This document shows, piece after piece, positions 1-5,387 of a stretch of DNA of 19,992 bases. Below the pieces are notes generated by a model. It saw only the letters and a list, made by a program, of their open reading frames with translations. It had not been told where the DNA came from and did not search any database. The number at the start of each line of letters is the position of its first letter. The first letter of the stretch is position 1. A program made the position numbers and the translations under genes. Source of the stretch: an uncultured Bacilli bacterium (lineage in GTDB: Bacteria; Bacillota_I; Bacilli_A; RF39; UBA660); contig CANQXM010000011.1 in the NCBI GenBank assembly GCA_947627835.1, positions 1-19,992 on the forward strand, in the 5' to 3' direction.

Positions 1-1300
1 GGCTTTTAAATTCTGCTCCTCGATCTTCAAATTTATCATATTGATCCCAAGAAGCACAGGCAGGAGATAATAAAACGGTGTCATTTTTGATGGCATCTTT
101 TTTAATTTCTTTCATTACTTCTTGAAGAGTCTCCTTTTTGGTACATGGGATGCTCATCTTTTTGGCGAATTCTTCTACTCTATCTTTAGTTTCTCCCATT
201 GCATAAATATGCTTTACGTATTGCATATGTTCTTTTAATTCAAAAAAATCTTGCTGGCGTTCAAAGCCTCCTAGGATTAGTAAAACGGGTGTTTTAAAAC
301 TTTTTAAAGCTGTAATGGTAGAAGTTGGATTGGTAGATTTGGAATCGTTATAATAATCGATGTCATTTATTCTTTTTACAAATTCTAAACGATGTTCTAC
401 TCCTCCAAAAGTTTTTAACACTTCACAAACTTTTTCTTTTTGCATGTGAAATTCATTTACTACTAAAAGGGCTGCCATAATATTTTCATAATTATGCATT
501 CCTTTTAATTTGATATCATCAAGATGAATAATTGGTTCATCATTTAAATAAATTGTATTTTCCTTTATATAACAATCTTGTTTGGTAAAATATTTTTTTT
601 GAGATGAGATTTTTTCGGTTTCTTTCAGTGAATCTTCATTGGTTGCGTTAATGATTGCAATATCTTTTTGGGTATGGTGATTAAATATTTTTTGTTTTAC
701 TTTTTTGTAGTTTTCATAGGAACCATGAAAGTCTAAATGGGTCGGACATAAATTCGTTAGGACACTGATATTCGTTTTGAAGTCTTTCATATTTAATAGT
801 TGATGATCAGAAATTTCTAATAAAAGAACGTCATTTGGTTTGATTGATGAAAGAATACTGCATAAAGGAAAACCAATATTTCCACCTAAATGAACTGGAA
901 CGTTCATCTTTTTTAGCATTTCATAAATTAGGGTGGTTGTTGTGGTTTTGCCATTGGATCCGGTTACCCCAATAATCGTAACATTCTTTGGTAGATAGTG
1001 ATAAGCAACTTCCATTTCATTGATAACGGGAATCTGTAATTCTTGGGCTTTTTTCACAAGTGGATGCGTCATGATGATTCCTGGATTTTTCACTACCACA
1101 TCAAATGTTTCATCTAATAACTCTTCTGGTGTTTCGGTTTGGATAAATGTTACTCCTAGTTGTTTTAGTAGTTTTAAATGTTCTTCATCTTGATCTTTAG
1201 CATCCGTGATGAGGATTTCATTGTTTTTACTTAAAAATTTAGCACATTCGTACCCACTTTTAGCCATTCCAAAAATGAATATCTTTTGATTTTGATACAT
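1..1300 (-). CDS. murD: MurD, UDP-N-acetylmuramoylalanine--D-glutamate ligase (3' end cut by window)
   Basis: Cytoplasmic Mur ligase that adds D-glutamate to UDP-MurNAc-L-Ala in peptidoglycan precursor synthesis. My translation from the ATG at 1298-1300 gives 433 codons before the window ends. It starts with the MurD-type Rossmann segment FIFGMAKSGYECAKFL, followed by the ATP-binding loop GVTGSNGKTTTTT (residues about 111-123), EISDHQL in place of the usual ELSSFQL, PTHLDFHGS, YNDSKSTN in the hinge to the C-terminal domain, and LLSPACASWDQYDKFEDRG close to the end. E. coli MurD has the last motif about 15 residues before its C-terminus, so only a short tail is missing. The ribosome site AAGAAGGTG (about 1308-1316) is well placed. 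It has its own extended -10 promoter, downstream of the terminator that closes rpmF. Confidence 0.95.
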   Translation of the reverse strand, partial: MYQNQKIFIFGMAKSGYECAKFLSKNNEILITDAKDQDEEHLKLLKQLGVTFIQTETPEELLDETFDVVVKNPGIIMTHPLVKKAQELQIPVINEMEVAYHYLPKNVTIIGVTGSNGKTTTTTLIYEMLKKMNVPVHLGGNIGFPLCSILSSIKPNDVLLLEISDHQLLNMKDFKTNISVLTNLCPTHLDFHGSYENYKKVKQKIFNHHTQKDIAIINATNEDSLKETEKISSQKKYFTKQDCYIKENTIYLNDEPIIHLDDIKLKGMHNYENIMAALLVVNEFHMQKEKVCEVLKTFGGVEHRLEFVKRINDIDYYNDSKSTNPTSTITALKSFKTPVLLILGGFERQQDFFELKEHMQYVKHIYAMGETKDRVEEFAKKMSIPCTKKETLQEVMKEIKKDAIKNDTVLLSPACASWDQYDKFEDRGAEFKS

Positions 1301-1321
1301 AAAATTACACCTTCTTTTCTA

Positions 1322-1330
1322 ATTATAGCA
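1322..1330 (-). promoter_or_regulatory. Extended -10 promoter of murD
   Basis: On the minus strand the nonamer TGCTATAAT reads as a TGn extended -10 with a perfect TATAAT hexamer. It lies 22 bases upstream of the murD start codon, with the ribosome site AAGAAGGTG between them. No good -35 hexamer is seen at 16-18 bases, which is acceptable for an extended -10 promoter. Assignment is by pattern only. Confidence 0.6.
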
Positions 1331-1361
1331 TATTTTTCTTTTGCTCTTTTATGAATGTCAC

Positions 1362-1386
1362 AAAAAAACATACCCAGTGGTATGCT
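1362..1386 (-). terminator. Rho-independent terminator after rpmF
   Basis: Read on the minus strand, CATACC-ACTG-GGTATG forms a 6-bp stem with a 4-base loop, extendable by a G-T and an A-T pair, followed immediately by seven T residues. The stem begins directly after the rpmF stop codon (TAG, 1385-1387). It separates the yceD-rpmF transcript from murD. Confidence 0.8.
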
Positions 1387-1597
1387 ATTCTTCTTCTTTT
1401 TTGATATTTAATTTTTCTTCGCCTTTGTAATTGCCACATTTTGGACATGCACGATGAGGCTTTATGTTTGCTCCGCATTTTGAGCAAGTTGTCATTGCAC
1501 TTACTTCTTTTTTCAAATGTGTACGACGCATTCTCTTTTTCGTCTTACTTGTTCTTCTAAAAGGAACTGCAAATGCTTGAAGATCTAATTTTAACAT
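1385..1597 (-). CDS. rpmF: Ribosomal protein L32 (bL32) with an L27-type cleavable N-terminal leader
   Basis: Zinc-ribbon protein of the large ribosomal subunit; 70 codons. The body AVPFRRTSKTKKRMRRTH is the classic L32 start, followed by a CSKC-x9-CPKC zinc ribbon and a Lys/Glu-rich tail. L32 normally begins Met-AVPFRRTSK. Here the codon before AVPF is TTT (Phe), and the nearest usable start is the ATG at 1595-1597, preceded by AAAAGGAG at a spacing of 7 bases. The protein therefore begins MLKLDLQAF-AVPF. From knowledge of the family, this leader matches Firmicutes L27 (MLKLNLQFF-ASKKG in Staphylococcus), which Prp protease removes. Inference: the L32 leader is cleaved between F9 and A10. 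An ATG 24 bases further upstream lies inside yceD, before the ribosome site, and is rejected. The gene follows yceD by 4 bases. Confidence 0.95.
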   Translation of the reverse strand: MLKLDLQAFAVPFRRTSKTKKRMRRTHLKKEVSAMTTCSKCGANIKPHRACPKCGNYKGEEKLNIKKEEE

Positions 1598-1601
1598 ATT
1601 A

Positions 1602-2075
1602 TCACTCCTTTTCTTCATCAAGTAGCTTCCGTAGTGGAGCTAATCTTGGATCAATACTTTCTTTTTTTTCACTGACGAATTCCCAACCTATCCCCTTCAT
1701 CGTTTCTTCTTTGCTGTTTGATATAGCAATGGGAACTTCCAGTACAATATTTTCCCATAAAATTCCCATAATATCAAGTGTATTTTGATTTTTTCCTAAA
1801 TATTGTTCTATCTCTTCATTAGAAGAAGTTAATTTTTCTTCAATCTGGATATGTAATGGCATGGTGACATTTTCAAGGGTTCTAGCATCTGGTAAGATCA
1901 TTTCTCCCGTTAAGGTTAGTTGCAACACATATTCTTGATTATTATCTTTTTTTATGGATCCTTGCATTTGGAGATTTTTTAAACCACGAATATCCGTGTT
2001 TTGATACTTTTCTTTTGGAAAATCAATCTTTTCGTCAAATTTCGTTTCTTTAATTAAAAAATTTTGGAAGTCCAC
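1602..2075 (-). CDS. yceD: YceD/YlbN family protein (DUF177)
   Basis: Small acidic cytoplasmic protein of the DUF177 family. Its gene almost always precedes rpmF; the family is linked to large-subunit rRNA and ribosome biogenesis, but its biochemical role is not settled. I start it at the GTG at 2073-2075 (VDFQNFLIKE), because AAAAGGAGAG lies 5 bases upstream; an in-frame ATG at 2126 would precede this ribosome site and run through the promoter. This gives 157 residues. The C-terminus SIDPRLAPLRKLLDE matches the family's typical DPRLAxLxxLL ending. The TGA stop at 1602-1604 overlaps the rpmF ribosome site region, so yceD and rpmF are probably translationally coupled. The divergent neighbour tmcAL (ylbM) reproduces the Bacillus ylbM-ylbN-rpmF association. 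Confidence 0.9.
   Translation of the reverse strand: MDFQNFLIKETKFDEKIDFPKEKYQNTDIRGLKNLQMQGSIKKDNNQEYVLQLTLTGEMILPDARTLENVTMPLHIQIEEKLTSSNEEIEQYLGKNQNTLDIMGILWENIVLEVPIAISNSKEETMKGIGWEFVSEKKESIDPRLAPLRKLLDEEKE
1605..1612 (-). promoter_or_regulatory. Ribosome binding site that fixes the rpmF start
   Basis: AAAAGGAG on the minus strand lies 7 bases before the ATG at 1595-1597 and sits inside the last codons of yceD. It is the reason for starting L32 at MLKLDLQ rather than at the ATG 24 bases upstream, which lies before the ribosome site. No start codon exists directly before the conserved AVPF, so the leader peptide must be translated. Confidence 0.85.
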
Positions 2076-2097
2076 TGTATCTCTCCTTTTTTGTTTT

Positions 2098-2126
2098 ATT
2101 ATAATATATAACTTCTTTTTCCGCAA
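2098..2126 (-). promoter_or_regulatory. Promoter of the yceD-rpmF operon
   Basis: On the minus strand TTGCGG (2121-2126), a 17-base spacer and TATAAT (2098-2103) make a sigma-A-like promoter. Transcription would start near 2091, giving a leader of about 16 bases before the GTG start. Its -35 end lies next to the divergent tmcAL promoter. Confidence 0.6.
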
Positions 2127-2138
2127 ATTTCAAATCTA

Positions 2139-2147
2139 TGCTACAAT
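2139..2147 (+). promoter_or_regulatory. Extended -10 promoter of tmcAL
   Basis: TGCTACAAT is a TGn extended -10 with 5 of 6 matches to TATAAT, 23 bases before the GTG start of tmcAL, with the ribosome site AAGAAGGTG between. No convincing -35 hexamer is seen. It is back to back with the yceD promoter, so about 50 bases carry both divergent promoters. Confidence 0.5.
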
Positions 2148-2170
2148 ACACTTAAAAAGAAGGTGATTGG

Positions 2171-3286
2171 GTGCGCGTTGTCGGTATTATTGGGGAATAT
2201 AATCCATTTCATTTGGGACATTTATATCATATTCAAAAAACCAAGGAAAAATTTCCGGATAGCATTCTTATTTTAGCATTAAATGGCTTTTTTTCACAGC
2301 GTGGAGATGTTTCGATTTTAAGTGTTGAAGATAAGGTACGCATTGCTTTACAATATGGCGTAGATATCGTCGTTCAAATTCCTACTTTATATGGAACCCA
2401 ATCAGCGGATATTTTTGCAGATTCTGCTATTTCTCTTCTTCAAAAACTTGGAGTAACGGATATTGTGTTTGGAAGTGAAACCAATTCTATTAAACAGATT
2501 TCTCTTTATGCAAAGAAGCAATTAAAACCAAATCTTCATGAAAAGATGGAGGAACATTTAAAAAGTGGCCTTAATTATCCGACGGCACTTTCAAAAAGTG
2601 TTGGTTTAACGAAAGACTTTTGTAAACCCAATGATTTATTAGGCATTTCTTATGCCAAAACGATTTTCAAAAATCACTATGAGATTACTTTACATACCAT
2701 TTTACGAACCAATTCTTATCATGATCTTTCCAGTAATACGGGAGTGGTTAGTGCAAGTAATATCCGACATAAACTAGAAAATCAGGAAGAGATTCAATCT
2801 TTTCTTCCAAAAGATGTGTATCCTTTGATTCAGTCTTTTTCTTCTTTAACACTTTGGAGGATGCTACAATATAAAATCATGACCGATGCCAATTTAGCTG
2901 CTTATCTTACGGTGGATGAGGGAATTGAAAATCGACTTAGAAAAATGGCACCAAGGGCCTCATCGATTAAAGAATTTATAAAACTTGTTAAGACAAAACG
3001 CTATACTTATAATAAATTACAAAGGATGATGATCCACATTTTGCTTGGCATTACCAAAGAAGAAAATAAAAATGCTTCTCTTTCTTATATGCCAATTTTA
3101 GGATTTCGCGAAACGGGAAAAAAATATTTGCATGAACACAAATGTTCTTTGCCCTACCGCGTAGATCCTTCTTCACTTTTGTATCAAATTGAACTACGAG
3201 CCGCATTTGTCTACGAGTTACTCACCAATCATCCTGCCTATTCTTTTGTATTATGTCATAAACCTATACAATATTTTGACAAATAA
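2171..3286 (+). CDS. tmcAL: tRNA(Met) cytidine acetate ligase TmcAL (YlbM)
   Basis: TmcAL activates acetate with ATP and forms N4-acetylcytidine at the wobble position of elongator tRNA-Met. The N-terminus VVGIIGEYNPFHLGHLYH carries the nucleotidyltransferase HxGH signature (H-L-G-H) typical of YlbM. VFGSETNS around residues 97-104 and SASNIRHKL around 195-203 correspond to the later substrate-binding segments of the family. At 371 residues it is somewhat shorter than Bacillus YlbM (about 415), and the C-terminal part is the compact one. Translation starts at a GTG with AGAAGGTGA upstream. It lies divergent from yceD, the usual YlbM partner region, and ahead of the exonuclease gene on the same strand, which has its own promoter. 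Confidence 0.92.
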   Translation: MRVVGIIGEYNPFHLGHLYHIQKTKEKFPDSILILALNGFFSQRGDVSILSVEDKVRIALQYGVDIVVQIPTLYGTQSADIFADSAISLLQKLGVTDIVFGSETNSIKQISLYAKKQLKPNLHEKMEEHLKSGLNYPTALSKSVGLTKDFCKPNDLLGISYAKTIFKNHYEITLHTILRTNSYHDLSSNTGVVSASNIRHKLENQEEIQSFLPKDVYPLIQSFSSLTLWRMLQYKIMTDANLAAYLTVDEGIENRLRKMAPRASSIKEFIKLVKTKRYTYNKLQRMMIHILLGITKEENKNASLSYMPILGFRETGKKYLHEHKCSLPYRVDPSSLLYQIELRAAFVYELLTNHPAYSFVLCHKPIQYFDK

Positions 3287-3304
3287 AATTGCTTTTTTTA
3301 TAAT
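3276..3304 (+). promoter_or_regulatory. Perfect sigma-A consensus promoter for the DEDDh exonuclease
   Basis: TTGACA (3276-3281), exactly 17 bases, then TATAAT (3299-3304): all 12 consensus bases with ideal spacing. The -35 box lies within the last codons of tmcAL. The predicted start site near 3311 leaves only about 17 untranslated bases before the TTG start codon at 3328, which contain the ribosome site GAAAGAAGG. Confidence 0.8.
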
Positions 3305-3327
3305 TAATTTGAAAGAAGGTTCATCAT

Positions 3328-3855
3328 TTGAAAAAGTTTTTTGATCATTATGTCGTATTTGATACGGAAACGACTGGTTTATATGATACTTCCGATCGTA
3401 TTATTGAAATTGGTGCTTTAAAAATTGTTAATAATGAAATTGTCGATGAATTTGATGTTTTAATTAATCCAGAATGTAAAATTCCGGAGATTATTACCAA
3501 TATTACTGGAATTACGGATGAAATGGTTCACGGTGCCAAAACGATTTCTGATGTTTTACCAGAATTTATGGCATTTATTGAAGATTTTCCAGTTGTATGT
3601 CATAATGCCCCTTTTGATATTGGTTTTATCAATCAAAATCTAAAAAAATTGGGAAAGCCGGAAATGAAAAATGAAGCAGTTGATACGGTCGAACTAGCAA
3701 GAATTTATATTCCTCGTGCTTACAATTATAAATTAGAGACTCTCAAAAAATATTTTAAACTTGATTTTGGTTCTCATCGAAGTATTGAAGATTGTAAAAC
3801 AACACACTATATTTATCAAGAGTGTAAAAAAAGAGCTACAAGTAATGTGATGTAG
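3328..3855 (+). CDS. Stand-alone DEDDh 3'-5' exonuclease (DnaQ/PolC-exo family)
   Basis: Single-domain exonuclease of the DnaQ-like superfamily, 175 residues, expected to hydrolyse DNA (or RNA) ends 3'-5' with two metal ions. The full DEDDh set is visible: FDTETTG (Asp12 and Glu14), HNAPFD (motif II Asp) and GSHRSIEDC (motif III His and Asp). It closely resembles the proofreading domain inserted in the PolC of this same window: both share VVFDTETTG, an IIEIGA/MIEIGA stretch, ITDEMV and HNAxFD. It starts at a TTG with GAAAGAAGGT upstream; the TTG gives MKKFFDHYVVFDTE. No helicase, UvrC-like or polymerase domain is attached. A role as extra proofreader for DnaE, or in RNA or mismatch processing, is possible but not shown by the sequence. 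Confidence 0.9.
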   Translation: MKKFFDHYVVFDTETTGLYDTSDRIIEIGALKIVNNEIVDEFDVLINPECKIPEIITNITGITDEMVHGAKTISDVLPEFMAFIEDFPVVCHNAPFDIGFINQNLKKLGKPEMKNEAVDTVELARIYIPRAYNYKLETLKKYFKLDFGSHRSIEDCKTTHYIYQECKKRATSNVM

Positions 3856-3863
3856 TTCTTTTT
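3828..3863. terminator. Bidirectional terminator between the exonuclease and mutM
   Basis: AAAAAGAGCTACA and TGTAGTTCTTTTT pair over 13 positions (one G-T) around a 10-base loop, with T runs on both strands. The hairpin overlaps the last codons and TAG stop of the exonuclease and the first bases of the mutM stop codon on the other strand, so one compact element can end both convergent transcripts. Confidence 0.8.
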
Positions 3864-4680
3864 ATTTTTGGCATTTGGGACAGTAATAACTGCTTCTTCC
3901 GCCGATTTTATCTCGACGAATTTTACTATGACAGTTGTAGCATTCTTCGTTTTCTCTTTTATGAACTTGTAGATGTTGTTGAAATCTGCCCGTTACTCCT
4001 AAACTTGATGTATAACTACGAATGGTTGTTCCGCCCTCTTCAATGGCTTTCGCAATGACCTTTTTACTTGCAAGAATAAGATTGTCACAATCTTTTTTTG
4101 TGATTTCATTTCCTTTTTTCCAAGGAGAAATCTTGGCTTCAAAGAGTACTTCATCGGCATAGATATTTCCTAATCCACTGATGATGGTTTGATCTAACAG
4201 TAGTGTTTTCATTGGAATTTGTCTGGGTTTTAATTTTTTATATAAATACTCTCTTGTTAATGACGCACTCAATGGTTCAATTCCTTGCTTTTGAATTGCT
4301 TTATATTTTTTTACTTCGTCTTTTTTCATTAAAGCCATTCGCCCAAATTTTCTGGTATCATGATATCTTAAATCCGTGTGATCATTCAAAGTAAAAATGA
4401 TATGTTCATGTTTTTCGTAAGGCTCTGTTTCTTTTTTTAAAAAATACTTTCCTTCCATGCGTAAATGACTTAATAAAGCGTAATCATCTAGTTCAAAAAT
4501 TAACCACTTTCCAATTCTTTGAATGTCTAAAAATGTTTGATTAGGAAGCAATTTTTGAAATTCTTCGATATCCGTTTCAATTATTTTGGGATAACGGATG
4601 GTTACTTTTTTAATTTTCTTTCCTACTATTTTTTCTTTTAATGTGTTTCTTACGGTTTCTACTTCAGCAATTTCTGGCAT
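3862..4680 (-). CDS. mutM: Formamidopyrimidine-DNA glycosylase (Fpg/MutM)
   Basis: Bifunctional base-excision repair enzyme that removes 8-oxoguanine and formamidopyrimidines and nicks the abasic site. The N-terminus MPEIAEVETVRN keeps the catalytic Pro2 (Schiff base) and Glu3, although the family usually reads MPELPEVET. GKWLIFEL (residues 57-64) contains the conserved beta-hairpin Lys, and LLDQTIISGLGNIYADEVLF around residues 160-180 is the helix-two-turn-helix signature. The C-terminus has a CYNC-x16-CPKC zinc finger with GGRSSYYC. The length of 272 residues is normal. GAGGGAAG precedes the ATG by about 5 bases. The gene overlaps the end of the amidotransferase gene by 22 bases, and with polA it recalls the polA-mutM pair of Bacillus. 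Confidence 0.97.
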   Translation of the reverse strand: MPEIAEVETVRNTLKEKIVGKKIKKVTIRYPKIIETDIEEFQKLLPNQTFLDIQRIGKWLIFELDDYALLSHLRMEGKYFLKKETEPYEKHEHIIFTLNDHTDLRYHDTRKFGRMALMKKDEVKKYKAIQKQGIEPLSASLTREYLYKKLKPRQIPMKTLLLDQTIISGLGNIYADEVLFEAKISPWKKGNEITKKDCDNLILASKKVIAKAIEEGGTTIRSYTSSLGVTGRFQQHLQVHKRENEECYNCHSKIRRDKIGGRSSYYCPKCQK

Positions 4681-5387
4681 TTTCTTCCCTCATTTACAAG
4701 CCAATTAAATATTTCTTTTTCTTTAAGGATTTCTGGATGAAATTGGACTCCTAAAATAAAATCTTGATATTCTACTGCTTCTATTACTCCATCTTTTGCT
4801 CTTGCTGAAACAACTAAATTGGAGGGAGTCCGCTTGATTATCATATTATGTAAGCTTACAACATCCATCGTTTCTTTTTGATATATTTTATAAAGCAAAC
4901 TTGGTTTTAAAATTGTGATTTTATGTTTTGCTTGATTTATCGTTGTTATCTCTTTCGTTACAATATGATGATGAATGTTATCTTCTGGTAATTTTTCTAA
5001 ATAGGGGTTTTCTTCTCTTTCTTTTTGATAAATCTCTTCTAGGGATAAATTTGGATATTTTTTCATATCTTCTAATAAATTAAAATATAAAGATATTGCT
5101 TGAGCTCCCATACATATTCCTAGAATTGGTTTATGATTTTTTAGAGAATCTTCAAATATTGAAAAAAATTCTCGATGTATTTTGTTTCCTCCTAAAATTA
5201 GATAGGCATCACATAAATTGGTATACATAGAAACATCTTTCTCTAATAGACCAATCGGGATTCCGTTGCTTTGTTTTATTTTATCACTATACATGGTCAC
5301 AAAAGACGCCTGGTCTTGATAAGGATCCATTGTCTCTGTGCTATTATAAGTTGGAAGAATTCCTATTACAGGCTTATTTTGTATCAT
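4659..5387 (-). CDS. Class I glutamine amidotransferase-like protein (peptidase C26, PuuD-like)
   Basis: Belongs to the gamma-glutamyl hydrolase/PuuD family of class I glutamine amidotransferases. The Cys-His-Glu triad is visible: LGICMGAQ with Cys92 in the nucleophile elbow and GVQFHPE with His217 and Glu219. The start KPVIGILPTYN and the segment AYLILGGNKI (residues 61-70) fit the family. 242 residues is the expected size for a free-standing hydrolase; no synthetase domain is attached. The gene overlaps polA by 14 bases and mutM by 22 bases, with the ribosome site GGAGT inside the polA end, so it is read as the middle cistron of a repair operon. The substrate is unknown: a gamma-glutamyl compound is likely from the family, but nothing here shows which. 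Polyamine breakdown genes are absent nearby. Confidence 0.85.
   Translation of the reverse strand: MIQNKPVIGILPTYNSTETMDPYQDQASFVTMYSDKIKQSNGIPIGLLEKDVSMYTNLCDAYLILGGNKIHREFFSIFEDSLKNHKPILGICMGAQAISLYFNLLEDMKKYPNLSLEEIYQKEREENPYLEKLPEDNIHHHIVTKEITTINQAKHKITILKPSLLYKIYQKETMDVVSLHNMIIKRTPSNLVVSARAKDGVIEAVEYQDFILGVQFHPEILKEKEIFNWLVNEGRKCQKLLK

Noticed and set aside
1595..1621. Longer L32 starting at the ATG at 1621 (MMKKRSDN)
   Set aside because: It lies inside yceD and upstream of the AAAAGGAG ribosome site, which points to the ATG at 1597.
2076..2126. Longer YceD starting at the ATG at 2126
   Set aside because: The extension would run through the promoter and the AAAAGGAGAG ribosome site; the Lys-rich, Ile-rich extension does not look like the family.
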